DNA from: Tateyamaria omphalii
GTDB taxonomy: Bacteria; Pseudomonadota; Alphaproteobacteria; Rhodobacterales; Rhodobacteraceae
Direction: 5' to 3'
NCBI RefSeq assembly: GCF_014651375.1
Contig: NZ_BMWT01000002.1
Span: forward strand, 935,477 to 999,476
Length of the DNA stretch: 64,000 nt
Each line of letters opens with the position of its first letter. The stretch's first letter is position 1. The translations under genes and the position numbers were made by a program. The notes beneath the pieces were generated by a model. The model was not told where the DNA came from. It did no database searches and worked only from the letters and a program-made list of their open reading frames with translations. Below are positions 26,814 to 36,555 of this stretch, one piece after another.

Positions 26814-27227
26814 ATGAAGACCGACGACAAAACGCCCGACCCTTACACTGTCAACTACATTGGGACGTATCTCAGAAACTACGCGATTTTCGGATCTCTG
26901 GCAGCGATCGGGGCGCGAATGATGCGCGCAGCGGTCAAAAATGAAGCCCCTCTGTCAGCAATCGATTTGGGCCGCTTGGTCGGTTTATCTGAAGGCATCA
27001 TGATTTGGGGTGTCGGCCTTTTGACGCTTTTAACCGGACTTGGGCTGTGCTTTTGGAACGCAGGCAGCGCAATCATGGACATCCTGAAGTTTCACAAAGT
27101 TCCGCCAAACGCCAAGGACATGCAGCTGATAAAAGCTGCCGGTGTGTTTGTATTCATTGTCTTGGGCATTGCAGTCCCGTTTTACGCGGGCGTTGCAATC
27201 TTTGGCTTCTATCTGCGGGCACTCTAG
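26814..27227 (+). CDS. small membrane protein of unknown function
   Basis: A 137-residue protein with three likely transmembrane segments (NYAIFGSLAAIGARM, weak; IMIWGVGLLTLLTGLGLCFW; AAGVFVFIVLGIAVPFYAGVAIFGFYL). The soluble part between them contains DILKFHKVPPNAKDMQLIK. I do not recognise a family. It is convergent with the glutaryl-CoA dehydrogenase gene and is preceded by the long non-coding stretch, so it is probably monocistronic. Confidence 0.6.
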   Translation: MKTDDKTPDPYTVNYIGTYLRNYAIFGSLAAIGARMMRAAVKNEAPLSAIDLGRLVGLSEGIMIWGVGLLTLLTGLGLCFWNAGSAIMDILKFHKVPPNAKDMQLIKAAGVFVFIVLGIAVPFYAGVAIFGFYLRAL

Positions 27228-27251
27228 GCAAGCAAAATCACATTGCGCCAA

Positions 27252-27288
27252 GGCAACGGACCGGGCAGCAACCCGGCCCCTGGCCTTG
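27252..27288. terminator. hairpin between convergent genes
   Basis: Nested repeats CAAGG/CCTTG and CCGGG/CCCGG lie between the stops of the membrane-protein gene and the glutaryl-CoA dehydrogenase gene. They can fold on either strand, but the T-run is poor. Possible bidirectional terminator. Confidence 0.35.
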
Positions 27289-27312
27289 TTTGGAAACGTC
27301 TTGAGGGCGTCT

Positions 27313-28536
27313 TCAGAAAAAGGCCTGCAAGCCAGTTTGCGCGCGCCCAAGGATCAGCGCATGCACATCATGGGTGCCCTCATAGGTGTTTACCGTTTCA
27401 AGGTTCACCATGTGACGCATCACCTGGAACTCACCGGAAATCCCGTTCCCGCCATGCATGTCACGGGCCGCACGCGCAATCTCAAGCGCCTTGCCACAGT
27501 TATTGCGTTTGACGATGGAAATCATCTCGGGCGCGGCCTGTGCTGCATCCATCAAACGACCCACCTGCAGCGAAGCTTGCAAACCCAAGGTGATCTCCGT
27601 CTGCATATCGGCCAGCTTCTTTTGGAACAGTTGCGTTTGCGCCAGCGGCTTGCCGAACTGTTTGCGGTCCAGCCCGTATTGACGCGCGGCGTGCCAGCAG
27701 AACTCGGCTGCCCCCATCGCCCCCCACGAGATGCCGTAGCGCGCACGATTCAGACACCCAAACGGCCCCTTGAGTCCCTGAACATCCGGAAGCAGTGCGT
27801 CCTCACCAACCTCCACATTCTCCATCACGATCTCACCGGTGATCGAGGCCCGCAGGGACAGTTTGTTTTCGATTTTGGGCGCGGACAGGCCCGCCATACC
27901 TTTCTCAAGGACAAATCCACGGATCTTGCCGCCGTGTTCCTCGGACTTGGCCCAGATCACGAAGACATCGGCAATGGGCGCATTCGAAATCCACATCTTG
28001 GACCCGTTCAGCACATAACCATCGTCAGTCTTTTTGGCCGTGGTCTTCATCCCCGCCGGGTCGCTGCCTGCGTCAGGTTCCGTCAGACCAAAACACCCAA
28101 TCCACTCACCCGATGCCAGTTTGGGCAAGTATTTCTTGCGCTGTTCTTCCGATCCGTAGGCATAGATCGGATAGATGACGAGCGAGGATTGCACCGACAT
28201 CATGGACCGGTATCCGCTATCGATCCGCTCGACCTCGCGCGCGACGAGACCGTAGGAGACATACGAACTGCCAAGCCCACCATACTCTTCGGGTAGCGTT
28301 ACACCCAAAAGACCCATATTCCCCATCTCGCGAAAGATATCCGCATCCGTCGTCTCATCGGCGAAAGCACTGACCACACGCGGCGCCAGTTTTTCCTGGG
28401 CGTAGGCATGAGCCGAGGCCTGGATCATGCGTTCGTCTTCGATCAACTGATCAGATAGGCGCAGAGGATCGGACCAGTCAAAGGACCCAAGGTCCGGCGC
28501 ATCTTTGGCCTTCAGGATCTTTGTCTCGACGTTCAT
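27313..28536 (-). CDS. gcdH: glutaryl-CoA dehydrogenase
   Basis: A 407-residue acyl-CoA dehydrogenase, started at the ATG at 28536 behind GGAGGACCCT. GcdH-specific features are the N-terminal [23 protein letters not shown]/substrate motifs [15 protein letters not shown] and [11 protein letters not shown], and the catalytic glutamate in [20 protein letters not shown]. It oxidises and decarboxylates glutaryl-CoA to crotonyl-CoA in lysine, tryptophan and aromatic catabolism, passing electrons to ETF. It is a single gene divergent from the cupredoxin-like gene. Confidence 0.92.
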   Translation of the reverse strand: MNVETKILKAKDAPDLGSFDWSDPLRLSDQLIEDERMIQASAHAYAQEKLAPRVVSAFADETTDADIFREMGNMGLLGVTLPEEYGGLGSSYVSYGLVAREVERIDSGYRSMMSVQSSLVIYPIYAYGSEEQRKKYLPKLASGEWIGCFGLTEPDAGSDPAGMKTTAKKTDDGYVLNGSKMWISNAPIADVFVIWAKSEEHGGKIRGFVLEKGMAGLSAPKIENKLSLRASITGEIVMENVEVGEDALLPDVQGLKGPFGCLNRARYGISWGAMGAAEFCWHAARQYGLDRKQFGKPLAQTQLFQKKLADMQTEITLGLQASLQVGRLMDAAQAAPEMISIVKRNNCGKALEIARAARDMHGGNGISGEFQVMRHMVNLETVNTYEGTHDVHALILGRAQTGLQAFF

Positions 28537-28763
28537 AGGGTCCTCCATCCATCTGCGTGTGCCGGATCGGCATGTCTTTGCATTGCTATGTAATGCGACG
28601 CGACGGGCAACGCCATGCGTCATCGGCACCATGCACCAACCCAATTCAGGTGACATGCCCCAGGCTGGACGCAAGCCCGCCCCAATTCGGCCTCATTCTC
28701 CCCTCATAGACAACGGATACGATTCTGTCTTTCGGGTGGGGCCGAAGCAAAAGGAGTGCTGGC

Positions 28764-29114
28764 ATGAAGCGCGCGATGCAAATTGGGGCCGTCCTGGCCA
28801 CGCTGACGGCTGCAACCGCGGTCTCTGCAGCCGAACACGAGATTCTGATCCTGCCGGACGCCTATTTCCCGTCGGTCCTGTATCTTGACGAAGGCGACAC
28901 GGTGAAGTTCACCAATCTCACTGGTGCAGAGCACAACATCATCTCAAAGAACGAAAGCTGGGCGCTCGGTCCGATTGCAGACCAAGGGTCTGTCACCATG
29001 ATCGTTGACCAAAACGTTCAAACCACTTTCTACGATGCAGACGCTGTTTCGGAAGAGGATGGATCGTACCTCGTTGAGGGCAACATGAGCTTCGGAGAAG
29101 CGCCGCTCGACTAG
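28764..29114 (+). CDS. secreted cupredoxin-fold protein lacking type 1 copper ligands
   Basis: A 116-residue protein with a signal peptide (MQIGAVLATLTAATAVSAA). The body resembles plastocyanin or amicyanin: ILPDAYFPSVLYLDEGDTVKFTNLTGAEHNI, with His57 at the usual first copper-ligand site. The expected C-terminal Cys-His-Met ligand loop is replaced by FYDADAVSEEDGSYLVEGNMSFG, so there is no cysteine to hold a blue copper. It may bind another metal or have a structural role. AAAAGGAG is a good ribosome site before the ATG. Confidence 0.75.
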   Translation: MKRAMQIGAVLATLTAATAVSAAEHEILILPDAYFPSVLYLDEGDTVKFTNLTGAEHNIISKNESWALGPIADQGSVTMIVDQNVQTTFYDADAVSEEDGSYLVEGNMSFGEAPLD

Positions 29115-29782
29115 GCGTCAACTGGGGTTATGAGGTCCGAACCGGATGCCCGGTTCGAATTGACTGCAGAATCCACCCGGTGCCACATTAGAAGGTCATC
29201 AGGGGCGGCTCGCATCAGCGTGGCGGCCCCTTTTCCCTTTTCGCCCAACCACAACGCGACATCCTCGGGCTCGAGCACGACGGGCATACGGTGATGGATG
29301 GACGACATGGATTTGTTCGCAGCAGTGGTCACAATGGCCGCTGCACGTATCCGATCACCGTGTTCCTCCTTTGGTTTCCACTCTTGCCAGACTGCCGCAA
29401 AAACCAGTGGCGCCCCATCGCTGCGGGTAATGTACCAAGGCAACCGCGTCTCACCTTCGCGTGTCCATTCATAAAAACCCGATGCAGGAATAGCGGCGCG
29501 TCGCTCTCGGCAGGCATTTCGGAATGCCGGTTTCTCAGCAATCGTCTCAGACCTTGCATTGATGAGGAGCGGACCATCCGTGGGTGTCTTGTACCAATGT
29601 GGGATGAAACCCCAACGCATCGGGGCCAGCCATCGTTGCCCACGCTGATACGTGACAGTGTGTACGGAGTCGGTCGGGCAGACATTGAAATTAGGAACGT
29701 CGGGCATGTCATTTGCGGCAACAGCCGCGAACATCTCCGACATATCTTCCGGGGCCAGCGATATTGAAAAACGTCCACACAT
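29111..29782 (-). CDS. yedK: SOS-response-associated peptidase (YedK/HMCES, abasic-site DNA crosslinker)
   Basis: A 223-residue SRAP protein, started at the MCGRF methionine (29782) because the mature Cys2 is the active nucleophile. Conserved Asn75, Glu105 and His163 (HxRMP in SIHHRMPVVL) match the HMCES/YedK site that traps abasic sites in single-stranded DNA. The stop overlaps the end of the convergent cupredoxin-like gene. No LexA site was noticed upstream. Confidence 0.9.
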   Translation of the reverse strand: MCGRFSISLAPEDMSEMFAAVAANDMPDVPNFNVCPTDSVHTVTYQRGQRWLAPMRWGFIPHWYKTPTDGPLLINARSETIAEKPAFRNACRERRAAIPASGFYEWTREGETRLPWYITRSDGAPLVFAAVWQEWKPKEEHGDRIRAAAIVTTAANKSMSSIHHRMPVVLEPEDVALWLGEKGKGAATLMRAAPDDLLMWHRVDSAVNSNRASGSDLITPVDA

Positions 29783-29814
29783 GAGAATGAAACTATCTGG
29801 TCCAAACAAAAATC

Positions 29815-29938
29815 GTAAGGCGGATCTTGATCCGCCAGCGCGGCGGAGGACACCTCCGCCTTACAGTTGGGTATGAAAAAAGGCGGAGCATCTGCTCCGC
29901 CTTACTCTTGATCCTGTAAGGCGCAGGTGTCCTGCGCC
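29815..29938. repeat. four consecutive small palindromes of the GTAAGGCGG family
   Basis: Hairpins: GGCGGATC-TT-GATCCGCC (29819-29836), GGCGGAGG-ACA-CCTCCGCC (29842-29860), GGCGGAGCA-TC-TGCTCCGCC (29882-29901) and GGCGCAGG-TGT-CCTGCGCC (29920-29938). Most are preceded or followed by GTAA or TTAC. Related copies lie at 41448 and 57307, making this a dispersed palindromic repeat family. Confidence 0.7.
29875..29901 (-). terminator. rho-independent terminator of the 5'-nucleotidase gene
   Basis: Read on the minus strand, the nine-base stem GGCGGAGCA/TGCTCCGCC is followed directly by TTTTTT. It lies about 45 bases after the nucleotidase stop and before the yedK start. Confidence 0.8.
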
Positions 29939-29945
29939 ACCGCCA

Positions 29946-31505
29946 CTACTTCACCGTGATACGACCATCGGTGTAGGGCGTGAACGGCCCCTGCTCCGCT
30001 AGGTACTCCGCCAGCACATCCGCCAAGTCAGGTCCGAAATCATAAGCGTTCTCTGCAGTTGTGAACATGGCATAGCCATCACCACCATTGCGAACGTAGT
30101 TATTCGAAACGACCCCATAGACCTTGGCCGGATCAATGGGCGCGCCTCCAACCATAACGTCACTCACACGCTCACCCACGGGTTTTGACGCATCAAAGGC
30201 AAAGCTCATCCCCGCTACCTGAGGGAAGCGACCCTTAACCTCTTCGATCTGACTCACGCCGTTTTCCAACGCATCGACCATTGCTTGGCCGGAGACTTGG
30301 AACGTTGACAGTGTATTCTGGAAGGGGAGCACGGTCAGCACCTCGCCCATCGTGATTTCGCCCGAATCGATCGAGGCGCGGATGCCCCCACCGTTCTGAA
30401 TAGCGATCTCGACCCCCTGCTCCTTGACCCGCGCCAGCATTGCATCAGCAATTAACGAGCCCATGGCGCATTCCTGCACACGACAGACCGAACGGTCCCC
30501 TTCGATAGGCTCTGCAGCCTCCGCAACAATCCGCGTTTTCATCTCTGCGATGGGCGCGCCCATCTCTGCGATCCGCGCGACGAAATCGGCATTGGGTTCA
30601 ACGGACGCATCCAGCAGCATCGGATCACCAGAGGCCGCCGTCACATTGCCGTCGTCATCGAATGTCACCGTCAGGTGGCCGAGATACTTGGTGTAGGCAT
30701 AGGCCTGCGCGACAGCCGCATCGCCCACCATGGTTGGATAAGCCGGTGTTTCCGCGTCGTCATTGGACATCAGCGTATGGCTGTGGCCACCGATCACCAC
30801 GTCGATACCGTCCACCGCCTCGGCAATCGCGAGGTCCTTGGTCAGGCCCACATGGTTCAGCGCGATTATGATATCGACCCCTTCACCCTGCAGCGTGGCG
30901 ACATCCGCCTGCAGCGCTTCGATTTCATCCTGGAAAACAACATTTGGGCCGGGAGACGACGTTTCGACCGTGTCTGTGGCCAGGGCAGAGATCACGCCAA
31001 TCTTCTTGCCGCCCACTTCGAGGACCACGTGGTTTTCAACCTTGCCACTCAGCGTCTCTTCCGCCGTCAGGTCCAGGTTGCCTGAGATGACAGGAAAGCT
31101 CACCTTCTCGATAAAATCGGCCAGACCCTGCGGGCCATCATCGAACTCGTGGTTGCCCACGGCCATGGCGTCATAACCCATCTGTTCCATGAACTCAGCC
31201 TCGGCCGCACCCTTATAGGTGGTGTAGAATAGCGAGCCCTGGAACGGGTCGCCCGCGTCCAATACGATGACGTTCTGGTTGTCGAGCGATGCCTTCTTGG
31301 AATCAATTGCGCTCTTTACCCGCGCAACGCCACCAAAGCATGACCCTTCGGCCTCGCCCTCGGCGTTACAGGTCGAATCGTACTTGTTGATCGATTCAAT
31401 GCGGCTGTGCATGTCGTTGGTGTGCAAAATGTGCAGCGTGTATTCGGCCGATGCCATGCCTGCGCTCAACGTAAGCGCAGCAGTGCCCATCAGAAATCGG
31501 GTCAT
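29946..31505 (-). CDS. 5'-nucleotidase/UDP-sugar hydrolase (UshA type)
   Basis: A 519-residue periplasmic enzyme with a signal peptide (MTRFLMGTAALTLSAGMASA). Its metallophosphatase domain has LHTNDMHSRIE (Asp31, His33), DAGDPFQGS, VGNHEFDDG, LNHVG and GGHSH, the five metal-binding blocks. The C-terminal 5'-nucleotidase domain has QNGGGIRASIDSGEIT and SNNYVRNGGDGYAMF. It hydrolyses nucleotides or UDP-sugars for nucleoside and phosphate salvage. It is divergent from the DUF952 gene and ends in a clear terminator. Confidence 0.9.
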   Translation of the reverse strand: MTRFLMGTAALTLSAGMASAEYTLHILHTNDMHSRIESINKYDSTCNAEGEAEGSCFGGVARVKSAIDSKKASLDNQNVIVLDAGDPFQGSLFYTTYKGAAEAEFMEQMGYDAMAVGNHEFDDGPQGLADFIEKVSFPVISGNLDLTAEETLSGKVENHVVLEVGGKKIGVISALATDTVETSSPGPNVVFQDEIEALQADVATLQGEGVDIIIALNHVGLTKDLAIAEAVDGIDVVIGGHSHTLMSNDDAETPAYPTMVGDAAVAQAYAYTKYLGHLTVTFDDDGNVTAASGDPMLLDASVEPNADFVARIAEMGAPIAEMKTRIVAEAAEPIEGDRSVCRVQECAMGSLIADAMLARVKEQGVEIAIQNGGGIRASIDSGEITMGEVLTVLPFQNTLSTFQVSGQAMVDALENGVSQIEEVKGRFPQVAGMSFAFDASKPVGERVSDVMVGGAPIDPAKVYGVVSNNYVRNGGDGYAMFTTAENAYDFGPDLADVLAEYLAEQGPFTPYTDGRITVK

Positions 31506-31646
31506 CTGGTGTCTCCCTCATTGGTTATGTGCATATCGTGACAACAATCCGCACCGCGAGTCAAAGCGGTTCCTTGGGGAAAGCGCGCAACAAATCCATG
31601 ACAGCCCGCACTTGACCACTGCGTAAGCAAGCTGCATCACGCACCC

Positions 31647-31994
31647 ATGCTGATTTACAAGATTTTCCGCGCCCCCGAATGGGCGCATCTGCGCGAAAAC
31701 CGCAGCACGCCGGGCGCGCCGATCGATGTGCAGGATGGCTATGTCCATTTCTCGACGGCGACACAGGCTGCCGAAACCGCCGCCAAGCATTTTGCAGGCG
31801 AAGACGACCTGTTCCTGATCGCGGTCGAGACGGACGGCCTGGGTGATGACCTGAAATGGGAAGTGTCCCGCGGCGGGGCCGAGTTCCCGCATCTGTATCG
31901 CGAGATGCGGTTGGCAGATGTCCACTGGGCACAACCCTTGCCACTGAAAAACGGACATCACCAGTTCCCGGCGGGTGCAGGGTTCGACACGTGA
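31647..31994 (+). CDS. DUF952 family protein
   Basis: A 115-residue small protein with the DUF952 pattern: IYKIFRAPEWAHLRE, DVQDGYVHFSTATQAAETAAKHFAG and RLADVHWAQPLPL. The fold resembles ADP-ribosyltransferase-like or cytosolic binding proteins and no function is established. It is coupled by GTGA to the DUF1330 gene, and through it to pyrD. Confidence 0.82.
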   Translation: MLIYKIFRAPEWAHLRENRSTPGAPIDVQDGYVHFSTATQAAETAAKHFAGEDDLFLIAVETDGLGDDLKWEVSRGGAEFPHLYREMRLADVHWAQPLPLKNGHHQFPAGAGFDT

Positions 31995-32419
31995 CCCATA
32001 TCGACCCGACAGCTGAGCAGTTTCAGGCCTTCAAGGACCTGCCACGCGACACACCGATCGAGATGCTCAACCTCGTCCGTTTCAACGATCTCGCCAATTA
32101 TCCAGGTGACCACGAATTGGCGCGCGACGGGCTGACCGGCGCGCAGGCCTATGGGCTCTATGGCAACCACTCGGCCCCGGTTCTGGCCAAGGTCGGCGGC
32201 CGTATTGCATGGCGTGGTGGCTTTGAAACCACGCTGATCGGTCCGGTGGACGAGGCTTGGGACGCCGTGTTTATCGCCCACTACCCAAATGCAGGGGCCT
32301 TCCTCGCCATGGTCACTGATCCCGACTACAAGCGCGCTGTGGTGCACCGGCAGGCAGCTGTCAAAACCTCGCGCCTGATCCGGTGCATACCAGCAGACGG
32401 GGGCGCGTCTTTCGGATGA
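31991..32419 (+). CDS. DUF1330 family protein
   Basis: About 142 residues from the GTG at 31991, which overlaps the DUF952 stop as GTGA. DUF1330 features are [32 protein letters not shown] and [31 protein letters not shown]. The fold is a dimeric alpha/beta (ferredoxin-like) barrel related to small oxygenases and Dabb proteins, with no known reaction. Its stop overlaps the pyrD start as ATGA. Confidence 0.82.
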   Translation: MTHIDPTAEQFQAFKDLPRDTPIEMLNLVRFNDLANYPGDHELARDGLTGAQAYGLYGNHSAPVLAKVGGRIAWRGGFETTLIGPVDEAWDAVFIAHYPNAGAFLAMVTDPDYKRAVVHRQAAVKTSRLIRCIPADGGASFG

Positions 32420-33474
32420 AGCAAACTCTGGAACGCATCGGAACCCAGGCCCTGCGCAGGCTGGACCCAGAAACAGCACATGGACTGGCACTTAAAGCCC
32501 TGCACACACCGCTTGCGCCGCTGCCCGGCCCCATCACCAGCGACCGTCTGCGCACGTCACTGGCGGGTATGGACCTGCCCAACCCCGTGGGCCTTGCCGC
32601 AGGCTTCGACAAGAACGCGACTGCGATTGCACCGCTCAGCCGCGCGGGCTTCGGCTGGATCGAGGTCGGTGCGGCAACGCCCCTGCCCCAACCCGGCAAT
32701 CCAAAACCGCGCCTCTTTCGGCTGACCGAGGATGCGGCCGCCATCAACCGTTTCGGATTTAACAATGACGGGATGCAGGCGATTGCCGCCCGCTTGGCGA
32801 AACGCCCCAAAGGGGTGCCAGTTGGCCTGAACCTTGGCGCCAACAAGGACAGCGCCAACCGGGCCGAGGATTTCGCAAAGGTGCTGCAACACTGCGCCCC
32901 GTATATCGACTTCGCCACGGTCAACGTCTCCAGCCCGAACACGGAAAAGCTACGGGACCTGCAGGGGCCCATGGCTTTGGCGGCACTGCTTGACGGCGTG
33001 ATGCAGGTGCGCGGTGACATCCCCGTCTTCCTGAAAATCGCCCCGGACCTGACCGATCAGGACCTCGCCGACATCGCCAAGGTGGCCCAGGACGCGCGCG
33101 TCGCCGCCATCATTGCAACAAACACCACGCTGGACCGGACAGGCCTGCGCAGCGCGCATGCGCAGGAAAAGGGCGGCCTTTCCGGCGCTCCCCTGTTCGA
33201 GAAATCCACGCGCGTGCTGGCAAAGCTTCATCGCCTGACCAAGGTGCCGCTGATCGGTGTCGGTGGCATCGCGTCTGCCGAACACGCCTACGCCAAGATC
33301 AAGGCAGGCGCCTCAGCGGTGCAGCTTTACACCGGCCTTGTGTACGGCGGCCTCAGCCTCGCCACGCGCATCGCAGAAGAATTGGACACCCACCTGCAAC
33401 AAGACGGTTTCCAATCCGTGGCAAGCGCAGTCGGCACTGAAACACAGAAGTGGCTCCAGGCTTCTTCTGACTGA
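32416..33474 (+). CDS. pyrD: quinone-dependent dihydroorotate dehydrogenase (class 2)
   Basis: A 352-residue class 2 PyrD, started at the ATG at 32416. The extended N-terminal helix ([18 protein letters not shown]) anchors it to the membrane and quinone. FMN and substrate motifs are [49 protein letters not shown] (catalytic serine) and [15 protein letters not shown]. It oxidises dihydroorotate to orotate in pyrimidine synthesis. Confidence 0.96.
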   Translation: MKQTLERIGTQALRRLDPETAHGLALKALHTPLAPLPGPITSDRLRTSLAGMDLPNPVGLAAGFDKNATAIAPLSRAGFGWIEVGAATPLPQPGNPKPRLFRLTEDAAAINRFGFNNDGMQAIAARLAKRPKGVPVGLNLGANKDSANRAEDFAKVLQHCAPYIDFATVNVSSPNTEKLRDLQGPMALAALLDGVMQVRGDIPVFLKIAPDLTDQDLADIAKVAQDARVAAIIATNTTLDRTGLRSAHAQEKGGLSGAPLFEKSTRVLAKLHRLTKVPLIGVGGIASAEHAYAKIKAGASAVQLYTGLVYGGLSLATRIAEELDTHLQQDGFQSVASAVGTETQKWLQASSD

Positions 33475-33507
33475 AAATACGACGGGGTCTGGGGCAGCGC
33501 CCCAGTC
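33474..33507. terminator. hairpin after pyrD with a dispersed G-rich repeat
   Basis: GAAAATACGACGGGGT is followed by CTGGGGC-AGC-GCCCCAG (33489-33505). It lies between the convergent ends of pyrD and the MATE gene. A T-run is missing. The sequence matches a repeat also at 7540 and 59936, so it may be either a terminator or a repeat. Confidence 0.45.
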
Positions 33508-33509
33508 CC

Positions 33510-34841
33510 TCAGCCCGCCGCCCGCTCCAAAGCCGGATACCGCACCCCCAGCGTCACCCCCCGTGCGGCAAATGATATGAGGATGGCAGCCCACAGCCCG
33601 TGATTGCCCATGAGGGGCAAGAGAACCAACACGGCCAACCAGTACAGCACAAAAGAGATCGCCATCATGTTGCGCATGTCCCTCCCCCGGCCAGCGCCAA
33701 TGAATATGCCATCGAACATCCACGCGGCACAGCCCACCAACGGGGCAGCGACCATCCACCACAGGTACTCCCGCGCCACCACCTGCACCTCGGCATCCTT
33801 GGCCATCACGTCAATGAGCCATGGGCCAACAAACAGGAACGCGCCCGCAGTGACGCAGCATACGGTCATGCCCCACATGGATGTCATCAGCGCAGATCGG
33901 CGCACCCGCATGGGATCGCGGCGACCGTAGGCGCGGGCAATCAGGGTTTCTGCGGCAAAGGCAAAGCCATCCATGGCATAGGCGGTGATATACATGAACT
34001 GGATCAGCACCTCGTTCGCGGCCAGCGTCACATCACCGAACTTTGCACCCAGAAACACGAAGCTCGAAAAGATGATCATCAGCATTAGCGAGCGCAGCAA
34101 GATATCGGTATTCAGAAGCGCCATCTTGATCAGTTGCGCGCGCCGCAACACACGCGGCCAGTCGCGCCACGCGGGGCGATCAAAAGCCGCCCGGCAGAAC
34201 CACAGCCCCAAGGCCGCGCCAATCACCTCGGCAATGACCGTGGCAATGGCCACACCGCTGACCCCCCAGCCAAAGCCCAGCACGAAGACAAAGTTCAGGA
34301 TGATGTTCACCCCGTTCATGACAAGTTGGACCCAGAACACGCCGCCGGTTCGCTCCATCGCCACCAACCAGCCGGTCAAAGCGTAGACTGCAATGGCCGC
34401 CGGGGCGGTCCAGATGCGAATAAACAGGTAGTCGCGGGTCAGGCTCTCGACGTCGGCGCTGGCGGGCGACAGCTCGAAAGCCAGCCAGAAGATCGGGAAT
34501 TGCAGCAGGATCAAACCCGCCCCGCCCATGGCAGCCACCAGCAAGGCGCGGGTCAACCAGGCCGATACCTCGTCGTTGTCTCCTGCCCCTGCCGCCTGCC
34601 CGGCAAGGCTGACGGTGCCCATGCGCAGGAACCCGAAAATCCAATAGACGGTGCTAAGGATGATGGCCCCCATGGCCACAGCGCCAATGGGCGCCGCTTC
34701 TCCCATCTGCCCCACGACGCCGACATCAACCGCGCCAAGGATCGGCACGGTGGCGTTGGACAACACAATGGGCAGCGCAATCTTGAGCACCCGCTTGTGG
34801 GTCAGCGGCGCGGGTGGGGCGGTGGGGGCGACCGCCTCCAT
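33510..34841 (-). CDS. MATE-family multidrug efflux transporter
   Basis: A 443-residue, 12-helix MATE protein. Recognisable blocks are IALPIVLSNATVPILGAVDVGVVGQMG near the start, GTVSLAGQAAGAGD, and the repeat-half ETLIARAYGRRD. Such proteins exchange Na+ or H+ for cationic or aromatic compounds. Its ATG follows the PaaI gene's TAG with no gap, so it is the last gene of a three-gene operon with two thioesterases. Confidence 0.9.
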   Translation of the reverse strand: MEAVAPTAPPAPLTHKRVLKIALPIVLSNATVPILGAVDVGVVGQMGEAAPIGAVAMGAIILSTVYWIFGFLRMGTVSLAGQAAGAGDNDEVSAWLTRALLVAAMGGAGLILLQFPIFWLAFELSPASADVESLTRDYLFIRIWTAPAAIAVYALTGWLVAMERTGGVFWVQLVMNGVNIILNFVFVLGFGWGVSGVAIATVIAEVIGAALGLWFCRAAFDRPAWRDWPRVLRRAQLIKMALLNTDILLRSLMLMIIFSSFVFLGAKFGDVTLAANEVLIQFMYITAYAMDGFAFAAETLIARAYGRRDPMRVRRSALMTSMWGMTVCCVTAGAFLFVGPWLIDVMAKDAEVQVVAREYLWWMVAAPLVGCAAWMFDGIFIGAGRGRDMRNMMAISFVLYWLAVLVLLPLMGNHGLWAAILISFAARGVTLGVRYPALERAAG

Positions 34842-35342
34842 CTAGCGCCGTTGCGGCATGACGAAGTGCCCGGTGGCCTGGGCAAACAGCCGGTCCCGAT
34901 TGTCCTGCCAGCCCTCCACATGGACCGAGGCATAGCGCCGCCCTGACCGGTTGATGCGCGCGCGGGCATAGGCATCACGCGGTAGACCTGAGCGCAGATA
35001 GTCTACCGAGAAATCAACCGTCTTGGGCAGCCGGGGCAACTTGGGTGCGGTGCTCGGATCAAAGTCGAGCGCGCCGCTTTCAATATCCTCCCACAGATAG
35101 GACCAGGACAAGGTGATCACCGCAGTCGCTTCAAGGAACGCAGCCGTCACCCCACCATGCAATGCGGGCAACAGCGGGTTACCGATCAGCTTTTCGTCAA
35201 AGGGCAGCACACCGGTCAACTCGTCCCCGCGCCGATCAAAGGTCAGTCCAAGATACTGGATATAAGGCACGCCGCTGACCAGCGCCGACAGCGCGGCATC
35301 GCGGCGCTGTTTGACAACCTGCACGGGCTCAGGACGCTTCAT
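34842..35342 (-). CDS. PaaI-type hot-dog thioesterase
   Basis: A 166-residue hot-dog protein with the acyl-CoA thioesterase motif [21 protein letters not shown] and a C-terminal [34 protein letters not shown]. It starts in a four-base overlap with the next upstream thioesterase, so the pair probably arose by duplication and is co-translated. It hydrolyses an unknown acyl-CoA. Confidence 0.85.
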   Translation of the reverse strand: MKRPEPVQVVKQRRDAALSALVSGVPYIQYLGLTFDRRGDELTGVLPFDEKLIGNPLLPALHGGVTAAFLEATAVITLSWSYLWEDIESGALDFDPSTAPKLPRLPKTVDFSVDYLRSGLPRDAYARARINRSGRRYASVHVEGWQDNRDRLFAQATGHFVMPQRR

Positions 35343-35767
35343 CGCTTGCCCTCCACCGTAAAGGCGCCCGTCGCTGTGGCCACCGGATTGTCGCTGTCAT
35401 CATCACAGGCCGTAGCCCGCACGAAAGCCACCGATCGCGTGACATGGTAGCAGGTCGCCCGGGTGGTGATGGCCTGTCCGGGTGTGGCCGCCCGCATGTA
35501 GTCAATGCGCAGATCAAGCGTGGCCGTCCCGCCAAGGTTTTCCGGATGGCTCATCACCGCAGCTCCACAGCACGTGTCCATTAGTGCCGAGACCGCGCCG
35601 CCGCTGATCACCCCCGTCTCGGGATCCCCGATCAGCCGGTCGTCATAAGGCATGGTGATCACCGCAACACCATCGTCCATCTCGGTCAGCTCCATCCCAA
35701 GATCTCGGGAATGTGGAATGGCTTCAATGAATTGTCTGGCAAGCTTCAGCTTATCTGGATCGGACAT
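35339..35767 (-). CDS. PaaI-type hot-dog thioesterase
   Basis: A 142-residue protein with the standard hot-dog motif [21 protein letters not shown], where the Asp at the start of the helix is the usual catalytic acid, and [23 protein letters not shown]. It is the first gene of the three-gene operon ending in the MATE exporter and is divergent from a MerR gene. Likely an aromatic or medium-chain acyl-CoA thioesterase; substrate unknown. Confidence 0.87.
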   Translation of the reverse strand: MSDPDKLKLARQFIEAIPHSRDLGMELTEMDDGVAVITMPYDDRLIGDPETGVISGGAVSALMDTCCGAAVMSHPENLGGTATLDLRIDYMRAATPGQAITTRATCYHVTRSVAFVRATACDDDSDNPVATATGAFTVEGKR

Positions 35768-35892
35768 ATGGCCTCGTCACACGGTCGTGGAAGCAAGTTA
35801 TGGGTCTTGTGTGCAGATTGGGCAAGGCACCTGTTGCGTGCCGCGCTTACGCGTCATAGGCTCCAAGTGCAGGGATGGAGACAAAGGAAGTC

Positions 35893-36264
35893 ATGGCAGA
35901 CGACCGCTTGAGCTTTAAAGAGATGTGCGCGGAATTCGATGTGACACCGCGCACGCTGCGCTACTACGAATACATCGAATTGCTGCAACCGGACCGCGAA
36001 GGGCGGTCACGTTTCTATGGCCCGCGCGAATGTGCCCGCATGAAACTCATTCTCCGCGGACGCAAATTCGGCTTCCAGCTTGAGGACATCCGACAATGGT
36101 TGCTGATCTACGAGAACGAAGGCAACGAGCCCCAAATGCGTGCTTGGATTGAACTGGCCGACGGCCAACTGAAAGAACTGGACGAGCAGCGCAAACAACT
36201 GGACGAAGCCCGGGACGAATTGCAGGGCCTGCGCGACAGTGTGGCCAGCGGGCTGAAAAAATAG
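35893..36264 (+). CDS. MerR-family transcriptional regulator
   Basis: About 123 residues from the ATG at 35893, behind AAAGGAAG (the ATG at 35875 is possible). The N-terminal winged helix reads LSFKEMCAEFDVTPRTLRYYEYIELLQPDREG, then KLILRGRKFGFQLEDIRQWLLIYE, then a long C-terminal coiled coil. No metal-binding cysteines are present, so it belongs to the acyl-CoA or branched-chain metabolism type. It is a paralogue of the MerR protein at 39228. Divergent from the thioesterases, which it may control. Confidence 0.85.
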   Translation: MADDRLSFKEMCAEFDVTPRTLRYYEYIELLQPDREGRSRFYGPRECARMKLILRGRKFGFQLEDIRQWLLIYENEGNEPQMRAWIELADGQLKELDEQRKQLDEARDELQGLRDSVASGLKK

Positions 36265-36555
36265 AGCTATCCACTTCTCTGAATACAGCAAAAGCTAACC
36301 GAAAAGGTGCACTAAATCCTGGAATTGCCGATGGCATGATGCCAAAAGTACTCCCGAGGCACTTTGTGCGCCAGTATTGACGTCCGGGCAAAGCTGGAGG
36401 AATACAGGCCGAGGTAGCGCACGCCCACGTCTTTGAAAATACTGGGTGTGCGCTCAAGCAATCCACTATTCGCACAACACGTAAAATAAGTGTTGTGGTT
36501 GAATCCGCGAATTGAAATGCTCCCAGAAGTAGAATCGACTTTTGGGGAGTACGAT

